Of a DNA stretch of 64,000 bases, positions 9,119-20,896 are shown in pieces. Position numbers and translations under genes: made by a program. Source of the stretch: a bacterium (GTDB lineage: Bacteria; Bacillota; Bacilli; Lactobacillales; Streptococcaceae); NCBI GenBank assembly GCA_905221105.1, contig CAJNBW010000001.1, positions 434,001-498,000 on the forward strand. Reading direction: 5' to 3'. The notes beneath the pieces were generated by a model that had not been told where the DNA came from, searched no databases, and saw only the letters and a list, made by a program, of their open reading frames with translations. How positions within the stretch are numbered: the stretch's first letter is position 1; each line of letters opens with the position of its first letter.

Positions 9119-11271
9119 ACAAACAAACTATCCTGCGAATAGCTAAGTATGTGAGTATCTGCTTCTTAACTTTATTTATCACAGCAGTTATGCTGGGAGG
9201 AGGCATTTTTCTCTATTACGTCAGCAAAGCCCCAGCTCTATCTGAGAGCAAATTAGTCGCAACCACGTCTAGTAAGATTTTCGATAGTAAAAACGAACTG
9301 ATTGCCGATCTGGGCTCTGAACGCCGAGTAAACGCTCAGGCTAACGAAATTCCTACTGATTTGGTCAAGGCTATCGTATCGATTGAAGACCATCGTTTTT
9401 TCGATCATCGCGGTGTCGATACCATCCGAATTATAGGAGCTTTTTTACGTAACTTACAAAACAACTCCCTCCAGGGAGGATCAACCCTTACCCAACAATT
9501 AATTAAGTTGACCTATTTCTCAACTTCCACTTCTGATCAGACTATTTCACGTAAAGCTCAGGAAGCTTGGTTGGCTGTTCAATTAGAGCAAAAAACCACA
9601 AAACAAGAAATTCTGACCTACTACGTGAATAAAGTTTACATGTCTAACGGAAACTATGGAATGCAGACGGCTGCCCAGAACTATTACGGCAAAGATTTGC
9701 GAGAACTATCACTACCTCAACTTGCCCTACTAGCAGGAATGCCACAGGCTCCGAATCAATACGATCCCTATTCTCATCCAGAAGCTGCCCTTGACCGTCG
9801 TAACTTGGTACTTTCAGAGATGAAAGGTCAAGGCTACATTTCTGCCGAACAGTATGAGAAGGCTATTAATACCCCTATTACTGATGGACTCCAAAGTTTG
9901 AAATCAGTCAATAGCTATCCAGCATATATGGACAATTATCTCAAAGAGGTTATCGACCAAGTAGAACAAGAAACTGGCTATAACCTTCTAACTACTGGGA
10001 TGGATGTTTACACAAATGTAGACCAAGAAGCTCAAAAACATCTGTGGGATATCTACAACTCCGATCAATACGTCTCTTACCCTGACGATGATTTGCAAGT
10101 CGCATCCACGGTCGTAGATGTTTCAAATGGTAAAGTCATCGCCCAACTTGGAGCTCGTCACCAAGCAAGTAACGTTTCATTTGGTACCAACCAAGCTGTG
10201 GAAACCAATCGTGACTGGGGTTCAACAATGAAACCAATCACCGATTATGCACCTGCCATAGAATACGGTGTTTATGATTCCACTGCAACTATGGTTAATG
10301 ATATTCCTTATAACTATCCAGGAACAAGCACACCTGTCTATAACTGGGATCGAGCATATTTCGGTAATATTACTCTGCAATATGCCCTTCAACAATCTCG
10401 TAACGTACCTGCCGTTGAGACACTAAACAAGGTTGGTTTAGATAAAGCCAAAAGTTTCCTAAACGGTTTGGGAATCGACTATCCAAGTATTCACTACTCA
10501 AATGCTATTTCAAGTAATACTACCGAATCTAGTAAACAGTACGGGGCAAGTAGTGAAAAAATGGCCACTGCCTATGCCGCATTCGCGAACGGCGGTATTT
10601 ACCACAAACCAATGTACATCAATAAGGTTGTCTTTAGCGATGGTAGCGAAAAAGAATTTTCTGACCCTGGCACAAGAGCCATGAAAGAAACGACTGCTTA
10701 TATGATGACAGAGATGATGAAAACAGTCTTGACTTACGGAACTGGTCGCGGTGCCTACCTACCTTGGCTTCCTCAAGCTGGTAAAACTGGTACCTCGAAC
10801 TATACAGATGAAGAAATCGAAAACCATATCAAGACGACTCAGTTTGTAGCACCTGATGAAATGTTTGTAGGTTATACACGTAAATATTCAATGGCTGTAT
10901 GGACAGGCTACACCAATCGTCTCACACCAATTGTAGGGGATGGTCTCACAGTTGCTGCCAAAGTCTATCGTGCTATGATGACTTCCCTCTCTCAAAATGA
11001 CCATCCTGGAGATTGGACAATGCCTGAGGGAGTATACAGAAGTGGTGAGTTCGTCTTTTTGAACGGTGCCAAGAATGCTTGGACTACACCTTCTACCCAA
11101 CAAACACAGTCAGTAGAGAATCCCTCTACAACAGCTGAAAGTTCAACTATACAGGCAAACACCACAGTAGGACAACAACCCAACAGTGCTCCAGTAACTG
11201 ATCCAAATCAAGGACAGCCTGTACAACAAGCACCACAAACTCCTCAATTTCAACAACAACCACAACAGTAA
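9115..11271 (+). CDS. pbp1a: Penicillin-binding protein 1A (bifunctional class A)
   Basis: 718 residues: short cytoplasmic tail, membrane anchor (about 14-36), glycosyltransferase domain GT51 ([24 protein letters not shown]) and transpeptidase domain with S370-TMK, SRN near residue 428 and K557-TG. It polymerises and cross-links peptidoglycan. Thr371 and the TTQF stretch after KTG are intact, so the best-known beta-lactam resistance changes (T371A/S; TSQF to NTGY) are absent. The C-terminal tail is Gln/Pro/Thr-rich ([18 protein letters not shown]), unlike the Ser-rich pneumococcal tail I recall, supporting a mitis-like allele. Confidence 0.97.
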   Translation: MNKQTILRIAKYVSICFLTLFITAVMLGGGIFLYYVSKAPALSESKLVATTSSKIFDSKNELIADLGSERRVNAQANEIPTDLVKAIVSIEDHRFFDHRGVDTIRIIGAFLRNLQNNSLQGGSTLTQQLIKLTYFSTSTSDQTISRKAQEAWLAVQLEQKTTKQEILTYYVNKVYMSNGNYGMQTAAQNYYGKDLRELSLPQLALLAGMPQAPNQYDPYSHPEAALDRRNLVLSEMKGQGYISAEQYEKAINTPITDGLQSLKSVNSYPAYMDNYLKEVIDQVEQETGYNLLTTGMDVYTNVDQEAQKHLWDIYNSDQYVSYPDDDLQVASTVVDVSNGKVIAQLGARHQASNVSFGTNQAVETNRDWGSTMKPITDYAPAIEYGVYDSTATMVNDIPYNYPGTSTPVYNWDRAYFGNITLQYALQQSRNVPAVETLNKVGLDKAKSFLNGLGIDYPSIHYSNAISSNTTESSKQYGASSEKMATAYAAFANGGIYHKPMYINKVVFSDGSEKEFSDPGTRAMKETTAYMMTEMMKTVLTYGTGRGAYLPWLPQAGKTGTSNYTDEEIENHIKTTQFVAPDEMFVGYTRKYSMAVWTGYTNRLTPIVGDGLTVAAKVYRAMMTSLSQNDHPGDWTMPEGVYRSGEFVFLNGAKNAWTTPSTQQTQSVENPSTTAESSTIQANTTVGQQPNSAPVTDPNQGQPVQQAPQTPQFQQQPQQ

Positions 11272-11308
11272 AAAAAATCCTGAGAGTTAGAAATTCTCAG
11301 GATTTTTT
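11272..11308. terminator. Bidirectional terminator between pbp1a and aliA
   Basis: AAAAAATCCTGAGA and TCTCAGGATTTTTT form a near-perfect stem with an A run on the left and a T run on the right. It can stop pbp1a transcripts on the plus strand and, across the BOX element, aliA transcripts on the minus strand. Confidence 0.85.
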
Positions 11309-11324
11309 ACTACAAGATAGCTAA

Positions 11325-11436
11325 TACTCAATGAAAACCAAAGAACCAACTAAGAAGCTAGCCGCAGGTTACTCAAAACAGTGTTTTGAGGTTGCAGATG
11401 GACGCTGACGTGGTTTGAATAGATTTTCGAAGAATA
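11325..11436 (+). repeat. BOX element (boxC - partial boxB - truncated boxA), degenerate
   Basis: Starts TACTCAATGAAAA and ends GATTTTCGAAGAATA. It contains the boxC core (GAAGCTAGCCGCAGGTT), a boxB fragment (CTCAAAACAGTGTTTTGAGG) and the boxA piece GACGCTGACGTGGTTTGAA. It sits between the pbp1a terminator and the end of aliA. Confidence 0.85.
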
Positions 11437-11470
11437 TAAAGGAGTCGGCTACAAACCAACTCCCTTACCT

Positions 11471-13450
11471 TTATTTGACATGTTTTGCAAGGTCTTCTTG
11501 CGCTTTTTTATTGGATTCTTCTTTTTCTTTCATCCATTTATCTTGAGCTTTTTGATATTCATCTGCAGTAACTGCCTTGTCTTGAAGTTCCAAGTATTTG
11601 TATCGGAGCGGTTCGCTTGTCCCCTTGTTTCCTGCCAGTGCAAACGGTATCGTAAATGGTACCATCTTAGACAAGATTGGACGCCCTGTACGAGATGTCG
11701 TTGGAATGACTAGGGCACTATCTGTCAACCAAGCTTGAGCTTCGGCATACTTGTTATAACGTTTCGTAACATCTGTAGTTTCTGCCCCTGCTTCATTGAC
11801 CATTTTATCATAATCATTGAGACCAACCTTCTTAGCTGCTGCATTGTCTTTTCCTGAATCAAATCCTAGGTAAGTTCTTGTATTTTCTCCTACAGAAGGT
11901 TTGATGATATCAAGATAAGTTGATGGATCTGAGAAGTCTGGTCCCCATCCAACGTTATCAGAAAGATCCCAATCCTCACCAGCAGCAGTTTGTGCAAACA
12001 ACGTTACATTAAGCACTTCATCTTTTTGCAATTGTTGAATATCAATAATGACATTATCAGTTCCTAAAGTTGCTTCCAAGGATTGTTTCATAGATTGGAC
12101 GCGCTGAACTTTTGTAGTTGCTGTTTGGTCAACAGGCATATCTAGGTGAATTGGGAATTGTACTCCCTCAGCTTGTAGGGCTGATTTGGCTTTAGCAAAT
12201 TCAGCTTTGGCTTTCTCTGGATTGTAAAGACCATCTTGTGCATCAGCAAGATTGACATCCTTCCATTCATCCCCGTAAGTCACCAATTTTTCTTTGACCA
12301 TGTCGCCAAAGTTTTTACCATCTGCTTGAACAAATGTTGGTGGCACAAAGATATTACGTAAAATTTTGCTTGCTCCAGTTTGTCCATTCAGCTGAGAGGC
12401 ATAGGCTGTACGGTCAAATCCAAAGGCAATAGCCTGACGGAAATCCTTGTTTAAGAGAGCTTTTTTAGTAGATGTCTTTTGTTCTTCACTAGTCTTAGAG
12501 GTATATTTATAGGACTGACGGTCGATATTTGTCCCCACTACATAAGTTGTAGAGTCTTGTTGAGTATAGACAATATTGTCCTTCATCTCTTTCTCAAGCT
12601 CTGCGAAACTTGCACTTGTTGGATAGAGACGAGCTGCTGAAAGGCTACCGTCTTTAAAGTTTTCTGCAGGTTTACTAGTATCTTGACCATCCCAGAATGA
12701 CAATTTAACTTTGTCAATATGGACATTGTCCTTATCCCAGTAGTTAGGATTTTTCGCAAATTCAACAGCAGATTTGGTTACAATAGATTTCAACAAATAA
12801 GGACCATTGTACAAGATACTGCTTGGATCCGTAGCTTTGGCAAAATCATCCCCTTTTGAATTCAAAAACTCTTCATTGACTGGCGCAAGTACACCCATAG
12901 TTGTTTTAGAATTCCAAAAACTTTCAGGTTTGTTCAAAGTGTATTGGACTGTTTGATTGTCAAGGGCTTTAATCCCGACTTGAGAGAAATCTTTATTTTC
13001 CCCTTTAGCATATGCGTCCAAACCTTTAATTGAATCTTGTACCAAGTAAAGGGCTTCTGATTTCTTATCTGTTGCATATTTAAGACCTGTCACAAAGTCC
13101 TGAGCCTTAACAGGAGCATACTCTTCTCCCTCAGATGTGTACCACTTGGCATCCTGACGAATCTTATAAGTGTAGGTCAATCCATCCTTAGAAACTGACC
13201 AGTCCTCTGCCATTGAGGGAATAAGGTTCCCGTATTTATCATTTTCAAGCAATCCATCAATCACATTACTAGTAATGTCAGCAGTTGCTGCCTTACCAGT
13301 TGTTAAGTAGTTGAGGTTATCTGGGTCGGTCTCGTAGGTAAAGGCGAAGGTCTGCTCACCTTTAGCACCAGAACCACCAGAACAAGCTGCTAAGACACCT
13401 GCAGCCAATAAAGTCACTCCCGCAAGAGCCAATACTTTTCTTGTTTTCAT
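11471..13450 (-). CDS. aliA: Oligopeptide-binding lipoprotein AliA
   Basis: 659 residues from the ATG at 13450 (GGAG upstream); in-frame Mets at 13477 and 13504 would precede the signal peptide and are rejected. The lipoprotein signal MKTRKVLALAGVTLLAAGVLAAC places the lipid on Cys at LAAC. The body is an SBP family 5 peptide-binding protein (DPDNLNYLTTGKAATADITS, GLTYTYKIRQDAKWYT, NKDFRQAIAFGFDR). It matches pneumococcal AliA closely from memory, including the tail EESNKKAQEDLAKHVK. Ali proteins feed peptides to the Ami ABC permease, encoded elsewhere. In pneumococci aliA is the right border of the capsule locus, and here it directly follows glf. Confidence 0.93.
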   Translation of the reverse strand: MKTRKVLALAGVTLLAAGVLAACSGGSGAKGEQTFAFTYETDPDNLNYLTTGKAATADITSNVIDGLLENDKYGNLIPSMAEDWSVSKDGLTYTYKIRQDAKWYTSEGEEYAPVKAQDFVTGLKYATDKKSEALYLVQDSIKGLDAYAKGENKDFSQVGIKALDNQTVQYTLNKPESFWNSKTTMGVLAPVNEEFLNSKGDDFAKATDPSSILYNGPYLLKSIVTKSAVEFAKNPNYWDKDNVHIDKVKLSFWDGQDTSKPAENFKDGSLSAARLYPTSASFAELEKEMKDNIVYTQQDSTTYVVGTNIDRQSYKYTSKTSEEQKTSTKKALLNKDFRQAIAFGFDRTAYASQLNGQTGASKILRNIFVPPTFVQADGKNFGDMVKEKLVTYGDEWKDVNLADAQDGLYNPEKAKAEFAKAKSALQAEGVQFPIHLDMPVDQTATTKVQRVQSMKQSLEATLGTDNVIIDIQQLQKDEVLNVTLFAQTAAGEDWDLSDNVGWGPDFSDPSTYLDIIKPSVGENTRTYLGFDSGKDNAAAKKVGLNDYDKMVNEAGAETTDVTKRYNKYAEAQAWLTDSALVIPTTSRTGRPILSKMVPFTIPFALAGNKGTSEPLRYKYLELQDKAVTADEYQKAQDKWMKEKEESNKKAQEDLAKHVK

Positions 13451-13504
13451 AGTCTTCTCCTTCGTTTTTTTATTCATTATAGACTCTTTTTCAAGTCCTG
13501 TCAA

Positions 13505-13967
13505 TACAATTTTCAGAATTTTTGAAAATTATTTTTTAAACAATAAGGTTGTAAAAATATGAATAATAGTAACTATTTCTTAACTAATTTACATAACAAA
13601 GGGCTTGTTGACAATATCTCTAAATATCAATTAGTGGCCTGTTTTATACTCATTTAAAATCAAAAAGAGTATAAATTTCCCTTTTTTGAGAATATAGTTT
13701 TTACCAAAAACTCTAGCATTGATTCCCTAGAATACAGAAATACTTATAAAAACTGTTCAATTTCAAAGTACATACATGGGTTATGATATTTCTTGATCAA
13801 ACTGCCAAGAAAGAGAGACTCTTTGATTCTACATAAGTATGAATTGGCCATCTACACAAAACAAAAAGCCAACATAGATTCTCTTCTGATCGACAGAAAA
13901 CAATCTTGTTCGCTTTACTTCTAAAAATCTCAAATAGCAAAAATTCTAAAATGACAGAATCCCTGCG
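13505..13967. other. Noncoding AT-rich spacer between glf and aliA
   Basis: This 463-base stretch has no supported gene; frames on both strands are broken. It would hold the aliA promoter near 13460-13560, though no clear -35/-10 pair stands out. A perfect nine-base inverted repeat lies at 13643-13651 and 13667-13675 (TTTATACTC / GAGTATAAA). The stretch may be what is left of deleted capsule-locus DNA; this is inference from position only. Confidence 0.5.
13643..13675. repeat. Short inverted repeat resembling collapsed BOX ends
   Basis: TTTATACTC and GAGTATAAA flank 15 bases (ATTTAAAATCAAAAA). The outer TACTC/GAGTA and the inner AAAATCAAA resemble the two ends of a BOX element with the middle removed. 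It could equally be a weak hairpin after glf. Confidence 0.4.
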
Positions 13968-15068
13968 TTAACGTCCCAACTCTTCCTCTACAACATTCAA
14001 GGCACGTTCAATAACCACATGCATGTCGTAGTATTTATAATCAGCCAAACGTCCACAGAAAATCACCTTATCATTCTGGGCTGCTTCTTCTTGATATTTA
14101 GCAAACAGGGCATTGTTTCTCTCATCATTGATTGGATAATAAGGCTCATCTCCAGGTTCCCAATCAGCTGGGTATTCACGAGTAATAACCGTTTTATCTT
14201 GAGTACCGTACTCAAAATGTTTATGCTCAATAATGCGAGTATAAGGAATTTCACGTTCTGTGTAGTTAACAACAGCATTTCCTTGATAGTTTTCCTCTTC
14301 TAGAACTTCATGCTCAAAACGAAGACTACGGTATTCTAACTCACCATGTTTATAATCGAAGTATTGGTCAATCATCCCTGTAAAGACAACCTTTTCAGCT
14401 GAAGCTTCTAGTTCTTGTCGATTGGCAAAAAAGTCAAGGCCAAGTTCTACTTCGACATCCTTGAGCATATTTTCGATAATAACGTTATACCCCCCAATTG
14501 GAATCCCTTGATAACGGTCATTGAAGTAGTTATTATCAAAGGTTAAACGAACTGGCAAGCGTTTGATGATAAATGGTGGAAGATCAGTCGCAGAGCGTCC
14601 CCATTGTTTGTCAGTATATCCCTTAATCAATTTTTCATAAATATCTGGACCGATCAACTTAATAGCCTGTTCTTCCAAGTTTTTAGGTTCAACGTCCTGC
14701 ATATGTGCTGTTTGCTCAGCAATCTTATCTTTGACTTCTTGAGGAGTTTTTGTACCCCACATAGCATAAAAAGTATTCATATTGAAAGGGAGATTATAAA
14801 GACTGCCCTTGTAATTAGCTAAAGGCGAATTGATGTAGTTGTTAAATTCAGCAAATTGATTCACATAATCCCAAACTTTCTTGTTAGAAGTATGGAAGAT
14901 ATGGGCGCCATATTTATGAACATTGACTCCTTCTACATTCTCACAGTAGATATTCCCACCAATGTGGTCACGTTTATCAATAACTTTTACTTTTTTTCCA
15001 CGCTTAGTTGCCTCATAAGCAAAAATTGCTCCCGACAAACCAGCACCAACGATTAGATAGTCGTACAT
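13968..15068 (-). CDS. glf: UDP-galactopyranose mutase
   Basis: 366 residues, full length, intact. N-terminal FAD-binding motif (YLIVGAGLSGAIFAYEATKRG), the conserved HIGGNIYCE and NVHKYGAHIFHT segments, the active-site region GYTDKQWG and the C-terminal GRLADYKYYDMHVVIERAL are all present. It converts UDP-galactopyranose to UDP-galactofuranose for surface polysaccharide. It is the only sugar-nucleotide or capsule-type gene between dexB and aliA; no glycosyltransferase, wzy or wzx is present, so its product must be used by enzymes encoded elsewhere or the gene is a leftover. Confidence 0.95.
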   Translation of the reverse strand: MYDYLIVGAGLSGAIFAYEATKRGKKVKVIDKRDHIGGNIYCENVEGVNVHKYGAHIFHTSNKKVWDYVNQFAEFNNYINSPLANYKGSLYNLPFNMNTFYAMWGTKTPQEVKDKIAEQTAHMQDVEPKNLEEQAIKLIGPDIYEKLIKGYTDKQWGRSATDLPPFIIKRLPVRLTFDNNYFNDRYQGIPIGGYNVIIENMLKDVEVELGLDFFANRQELEASAEKVVFTGMIDQYFDYKHGELEYRSLRFEHEVLEEENYQGNAVVNYTEREIPYTRIIEHKHFEYGTQDKTVITREYPADWEPGDEPYYPINDERNNALFAKYQEEAAQNDKVIFCGRLADYKYYDMHVVIERALNVVEEELGR

Positions 15069-15128
15069 AGTCTCTTCCTTATCACTTATCTTTACATCTC
15101 CTTAACTATAGCAAAAGAGAGAATCTTA

Positions 15129-15276
15129 TACTCTTCGAAAATCTCTTCAAACCACGTCAGCGTTCATCTGCAACCTCAAAACACTATTTTGAGCTGACTT
15201 CGTCAGTTCTATCTACCACCTCATCAAAGCTGTACTTTGAGCTAGCTTCCCAGTTACTCTTTGATTTTCATTTAGT
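15129..15276 (-). repeat. BOX element (truncated boxA - boxB-like - boxC)
   Basis: Begins TACTCTTCGAAAATCTCTTC (boxA end), continues CAAACCACGTCAGCG, then has two boxB-like hairpin units (CTCAAAACACTATTTTGAG; TCAAAGCTGTACTTTGAG) with GACTTCGTCAG between them, and ends with boxC (TAGCTTCCC..TTTGATTTTCATTTAGTA). It has opposite orientation to the other four BOX copies in the window. Confidence 0.85.
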
Positions 15277-15339
15277 ATTCGTTTCAATCTATTTTAGCAC
15301 AAAACAAGTCATTTCTCAGTTTTCAATAGCCGAGTGATT

Positions 15340-15377
15340 TAAAAAGACAAGCACCAAACCTGATGCTTGTCTTTATG
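15340..15377 (-). terminator. Terminator of the AliB-like gene
   Basis: On the minus strand AAAGACAAGCATC and GGTGCTTGTCTTTTT form a stem around AGGTTT and end in a T run, about 27 bases past the stop at 15404. Confidence 0.8.
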
Positions 15378-15403
15378 ATTTTCCTTAAAAAAGCTATTTT
15401 TCA

Positions 15404-17362
15404 TTATTTAACATGATGTTCTGCTTCTTTTTGAGCTTTTTCGACCGCTTTTTTGCTTTCTTGCTCCCATTTGGTCTTGGCTTCTTCAAACTGTTTGGTT
15501 GTCACAGTATCTTTTTGCAGTTTCATGTACTTATAGTTATTGCCATCACCCTTGATGCCGACCAATGAATACCCTCTTGTGAATGGCGTCACTTTGGTGA
15601 CAGATGCTGTTCCACCACTTGACATAGCTGACATGATCAGAGAGTTATCAACCATCCAAGCCTGTGCTTCAGCATATTTTTCATAGCGTTTTGCTACATC
15701 TTTATTTTCGCTATCTGCATCTTTAAGCATCTTGGTGTAGGTATCAAGCCCTAAGCTAGCAATTTTAGCTTTATCTTCCTGAGCATCTAGTCCAAAAATC
15801 TTGAGGTAGAATCCATCCTCTGCATTGAAAGGATTGAGATAAGTTGATGGATCTTGGTAGTCACCTACCCAACCATCAAAGTTCAAATCGTAGTCTCGAT
15901 CAGCTGGTGTTGGTGCTAAGAAGGCTACATTATTAAAATCATCTGTTGACAGTTGCTGAACATCAATGACAATGTTATCAGCACCTAAAACTGACTCAAG
16001 GGTCTGCTTAACAGAGTTCATACCTGTCACAGCATTTTTACTTGTTTGATCAACAGCCACATCCAAGTGAATAGGGAAAGTCACACCTTGACTTGCCAAT
16101 TCTTTTTTAGCTTCCGCAAATTTTGCTTGGGCTTTTTCTTTGTTAAAATAGGCATCCTGAGCATCTGCCAAGTTAATATCTGACCATTCTGTTCCGTAGT
16201 TAACCAATTTAGAAGCGACTACTTCTCCAAAAGTCTTGTCTCCCACTTGGACAAATGTCGGAGGCACCAGGGTGTTACGAAGGGTCTTGCTAGCTGCTTC
16301 TTCTCCATTTGACTGGGCAGAATAGGCTGTGCGATCCAAGGCAAAGTTCACCGCTTGGCGAAAGTTCTTGTTCAAGACAGCTGTCTCAGTTGATTTCTTC
16401 TGCTCATCTGTCGTTTTAGCAGTGTGATTGTAAGCCTTACGGTTGACGTTGAAATTGAAGTACCAAGAAGTCTTGTCCTGCAAGCTATAGACGATATTAT
16501 CCTTATATTTCTCCTTAGTCTTAGCAAAGTTAGAACTATTTGGATAAACCCCAGCGATTGAATAAGCTCCACTTTCAAAGTTACGGATGGTCAATTCTTG
16601 GTCTGAACCATCAAAATAAGCCAATTTCACATGTTCAATTGATACTTTATCATGATCGTAGTAATGAGGATTTTTCACATACTCGATCGATGATTTTGAT
16701 GTGAAATCTTTTAACAAATAAGGTCCACTGTAAAGAATGCTATCTGGAGATAGAGTCCCAAAATCTTTCCCTTTTGAATTTAAAAACTCTTCATTTACCG
16801 GGAAAAGAATACTATTGGTTGTTTTTGAATTCCAGTAAGGCTCTGGGCGTGCCAAAGTATACTCAACAGTCTGGTCGTCAATGGCCTTCACCCCAACCTT
16901 AGAAAAGTCAGAATCCGCTCCTGTAATATAATCATTCAAGCCCTTGATCGAGTTTTGAATCAAGTCAATGGCCTGTGATTTATTGTCTACTGCGTACTTG
17001 ATCCCTGTCACAAAATCCTGTGCCTTGACTGGAGCGTACTCTTCACCATCAGCTGTGAACCATTTGGCATCTTTTCTCAATTTATAGGTATAAGTCAGAC
17101 CGTCGCTCGAAACAGACCAGTCTTCCGCCAAAGATGGAACTAGGTTTCCGTGGTTGTCGTTTTCAAGCAAACCATCAACTAGGTTGGTAATGACGGCTGT
17201 ATTATCAGCGTAGTAGTCTAATAGATAGTTAAATGTAGTTGGATTTCCACTAAAGGTTGATGAGTAAGTTTTTGTATCTGAACCTGATTGTCCGCAAGCA
17301 GCTAAAAGCAAAGCAGCCGCAAAGGTCAGGCCTGTGCTAAGAACACGCTTTTTTGTATTCAT
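15404..17362 (-). CDS. AliB-like oligopeptide-binding lipoprotein (capsule-locus type)
   Basis: 652 residues with GGAG before the ATG. Lipoprotein signal ends LAAALLLAACGQSGS; the rest is an SBP family 5 peptide-binding protein paralogous to AliA (FTADGEEYAPVKAQDFVTGIKYAVDN, NKNFRQAVNFALDRTAY, tail EKAQKEAEHHVK). Located next to dexB in place of capsule genes, it corresponds to the aliB-like ORFs (AliC/AliD types) reported in nonencapsulated pneumococci and S. mitis; I lean to the ORF1/AliC type but cannot separate them without alignment. It should bind peptides at the cell surface for import or signalling through the Ami system. Confidence 0.85.
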   Translation of the reverse strand: MNTKKRVLSTGLTFAAALLLAACGQSGSDTKTYSSTFSGNPTTFNYLLDYYADNTAVITNLVDGLLENDNHGNLVPSLAEDWSVSSDGLTYTYKLRKDAKWFTADGEEYAPVKAQDFVTGIKYAVDNKSQAIDLIQNSIKGLNDYITGADSDFSKVGVKAIDDQTVEYTLARPEPYWNSKTTNSILFPVNEEFLNSKGKDFGTLSPDSILYSGPYLLKDFTSKSSIEYVKNPHYYDHDKVSIEHVKLAYFDGSDQELTIRNFESGAYSIAGVYPNSSNFAKTKEKYKDNIVYSLQDKTSWYFNFNVNRKAYNHTAKTTDEQKKSTETAVLNKNFRQAVNFALDRTAYSAQSNGEEAASKTLRNTLVPPTFVQVGDKTFGEVVASKLVNYGTEWSDINLADAQDAYFNKEKAQAKFAEAKKELASQGVTFPIHLDVAVDQTSKNAVTGMNSVKQTLESVLGADNIVIDVQQLSTDDFNNVAFLAPTPADRDYDLNFDGWVGDYQDPSTYLNPFNAEDGFYLKIFGLDAQEDKAKIASLGLDTYTKMLKDADSENKDVAKRYEKYAEAQAWMVDNSLIMSAMSSGGTASVTKVTPFTRGYSLVGIKGDGNNYKYMKLQKDTVTTKQFEEAKTKWEQESKKAVEKAQKEAEHHVK

Positions 17363-17473
17363 CTTCTTTCTCCTCTATGTCAGTTTTTATAACATAAATT
17401 TATTTTACCAAAATAGAGGAAATTTGTAAAGTTAATTGAATTTCGAGAATGAAAGTTTATAAACTTTCGTCAT

Positions 17474-17520
17474 AAAAAAACAAAGGATTTCTGTCTTTAA
17501 TACAGCCCTCCCTTGTTTTT
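17474..17520 (-). terminator. dexB terminator
   Basis: Minus-strand stem ACAAGGGAGGGCTGTA with TACAG.../...CCTTTGT (paired around TTAAAGA) followed by TTTTTTT. It lies 38 bases past the dexB stop. Confidence 0.75.
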
Positions 17521-17557
17521 ATACGATTTCATTTTTAAATTTTTCTGTAAAAAATAT

Positions 17558-19174
<1,617 letters not shown>

Positions 19175-19222
19175 TCATTATTTTCATAATTTATAGTCTA
19201 TGATAGCGTTTTTCGGAATTTT

Positions 19223-19236
19223 GTGCAAGCGTTTGC
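19223..19236. promoter_or_regulatory. Catabolite response element (cre) between dexB and DUF1846
   Basis: TGCAAGCGTTTGCC closely matches the CcpA operator consensus TGNAARCGNTTNCA. It is 58 bases upstream of the dexB start and 82 upstream of the divergent DUF1846 gene. Repression of dexB by preferred sugars is the natural reading. Confidence 0.65.
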
Positions 19237-19317
19237 CTAATCTTTTTGATTCCTTTTTTAACTCCATAGTTTCCTAACTTCCATTTTTTTATTATAATAG
19301 AGGTCAGAGGTAAAAAA

Positions 19318-20802
19318 ATGAAAAAACAAGCTTTTAGTTCTGAACAATATTTGAATCTACAACGCGACCACATTTTGGAGCGCATTAATCAATTTGACGG
19401 CAAGCTCTACTTGGAGTTTGGTGGTAAAATGTTAGAAGATTTCCACGCTGCTCGTGTCCTTCCTGGTTATGAGCCTGACAACAAAATCAAGCTCTTGCAA
19501 GAATTGAAAGAACAGGTTGAGGTTGTGATTGCCATTAATGCTAGCAACATCGAGCACTCTAAAGCACGTGGCGACTTGGGCATTTCTTATGACCAAGAAG
19601 TTCTTCGTTTGATTGACAAATTCAATGAATTAGGCATTTTTGTTGGTTCCGTTGTCATCACACAGTACGCTGGCCAGCCAGCTGCAGATGCCTTCCGCAA
19701 CCAGTTAGATAAAAACGGAATTGATTCTTATCTTCATTATCCAATCAAAGGATATCCGACGGATATGGACCATATCATTTCTCCAGAAGGTATGGGAAAA
19801 AATGACTACATCAAAACAAGTCGCAACTTGATTGTCGTAACCGCTCCTGGACCTGGTTCTGGAAAATTGGCAACTTGTTTGTCAAACATGTATCACGACC
19901 AAATCAATGGTATCAAGTCTGGCTACGCTAAATTTGAAACCTTCCCTGTTTGGAATCTTCCCCTCCATCACCCAGTCAATTTGGCCTACGAGGCTGCAAC
20001 CGCAGACCTTGATGATGTCAACATGATTGACCCCTTCCATCTCCAAACCTACGGAGAAACCACTGTCAACTACAACCGTGATATCGAAATCTTCCCAGTG
20101 CTCAAGCGCATGTTGGAACGTATTCTCGGAGAATCACCATACGCTTCTCCGACAGACATGGGTGTCAACATGGTTGGTTTTGCTATTACTGATAACGACG
20201 CTGCCATCGAAGCTTCTAAGCAAGAAATCATCCGTCGCTACTATCAGACCGTTCTTGATTTTAAAGCCGAAAAAGTTGGCGAAGCTGCTGTCAAGAAAAT
20301 TGAGTTGCTCATGAATGACCTCGGCATCACTCCTGCAGACCGTCAGGTTGCTGTTGTTGCCCGTCAAAAAGCTGAAGAAACTGGTGGCCCTGCCCTAGCA
20401 CTTGAATTGCCAACTGGTGAAATCGTGACTGGTAAGAACTCAGAACTCTTTGGCCCTACAGCCGCTGCTTTGATCAATGCTATCAAGAAATCAGCTGATA
20501 TTGCTAAAGAAGTAAAACTAATCGAACCTGAACTTGTCAAGCCAATCCAAGGTCTTAAAATCGATCATCTAGGTAGCCGCAACCCACGCCTGCATTCAAA
20601 TGAAATCCTGATTGCTCTTGCCATCACAGCTACAGAAAATCCTGATGCTGCCCGCGCTATGGAAGAGCTTGGCAACCTCAAAGGAAGCGAAGCCCACTCA
20701 ACCATCATCTTGACTGACGAAGACAAGAATGTCCTTCGCAAATTGGGTATCAACGTTACCTTTGACCCTTACTACCAATACGATCGCTTGTATCGTAAGT
20801 AA
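19318..20802 (+). CDS. DUF1846 family protein
   Basis: 494 residues, cytoplasmic. It matches the DUF1846 family conserved next to luxS and dexB in pneumococci ([38 protein letters not shown], which is a P-loop-like segment near residue 175, and [19 protein letters not shown]). No reaction is established for the family. A -10 (TATAAT at 19293) lies 20 bases before the ATG. The start is supported by an AGAGG ribosome-binding site 8 bases upstream. Confidence 0.9.
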   Translation: MKKQAFSSEQYLNLQRDHILERINQFDGKLYLEFGGKMLEDFHAARVLPGYEPDNKIKLLQELKEQVEVVIAINASNIEHSKARGDLGISYDQEVLRLIDKFNELGIFVGSVVITQYAGQPAADAFRNQLDKNGIDSYLHYPIKGYPTDMDHIISPEGMGKNDYIKTSRNLIVVTAPGPGSGKLATCLSNMYHDQINGIKSGYAKFETFPVWNLPLHHPVNLAYEAATADLDDVNMIDPFHLQTYGETTVNYNRDIEIFPVLKRMLERILGESPYASPTDMGVNMVGFAITDNDAAIEASKQEIIRRYYQTVLDFKAEKVGEAAVKKIELLMNDLGITPADRQVAVVARQKAEETGGPALALELPTGEIVTGKNSELFGPTAAALINAIKKSADIAKEVKLIEPELVKPIQGLKIDHLGSRNPRLHSNEILIALAITATENPDAARAMEELGNLKGSEAHSTIILTDEDKNVLRKLGINVTFDPYYQYDRLYRK

Positions 20803-20810
20803 AGATTTGA

Positions 20811-20838
20811 GCCTCTCCACCCTCGGAGAGGTTTTCTC
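20811..20838 (+). terminator. Terminator after the DUF1846 gene
   Basis: CCTCTCC and GGAGAGG pair around ACCCTC and are followed by TTTT, 10 bases past the stop. Confidence 0.75.
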
Positions 20839-20896
20839 TCTGTCTCAATAGCATCCTTTATGTTATAATAAAAAGAGAAAACTGAAAGGATTTACC

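Larger units (their letters stand above)
15069..15403. other. Spacer between glf and the AliB-like gene
   Basis: About 335 bases with no gene. It holds a BOX element (15129-15276) and the terminator of the AliB-like gene (15340-15377). The bases just upstream of glf (15069-15120) lack an obvious consensus promoter. Confidence 0.6.
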
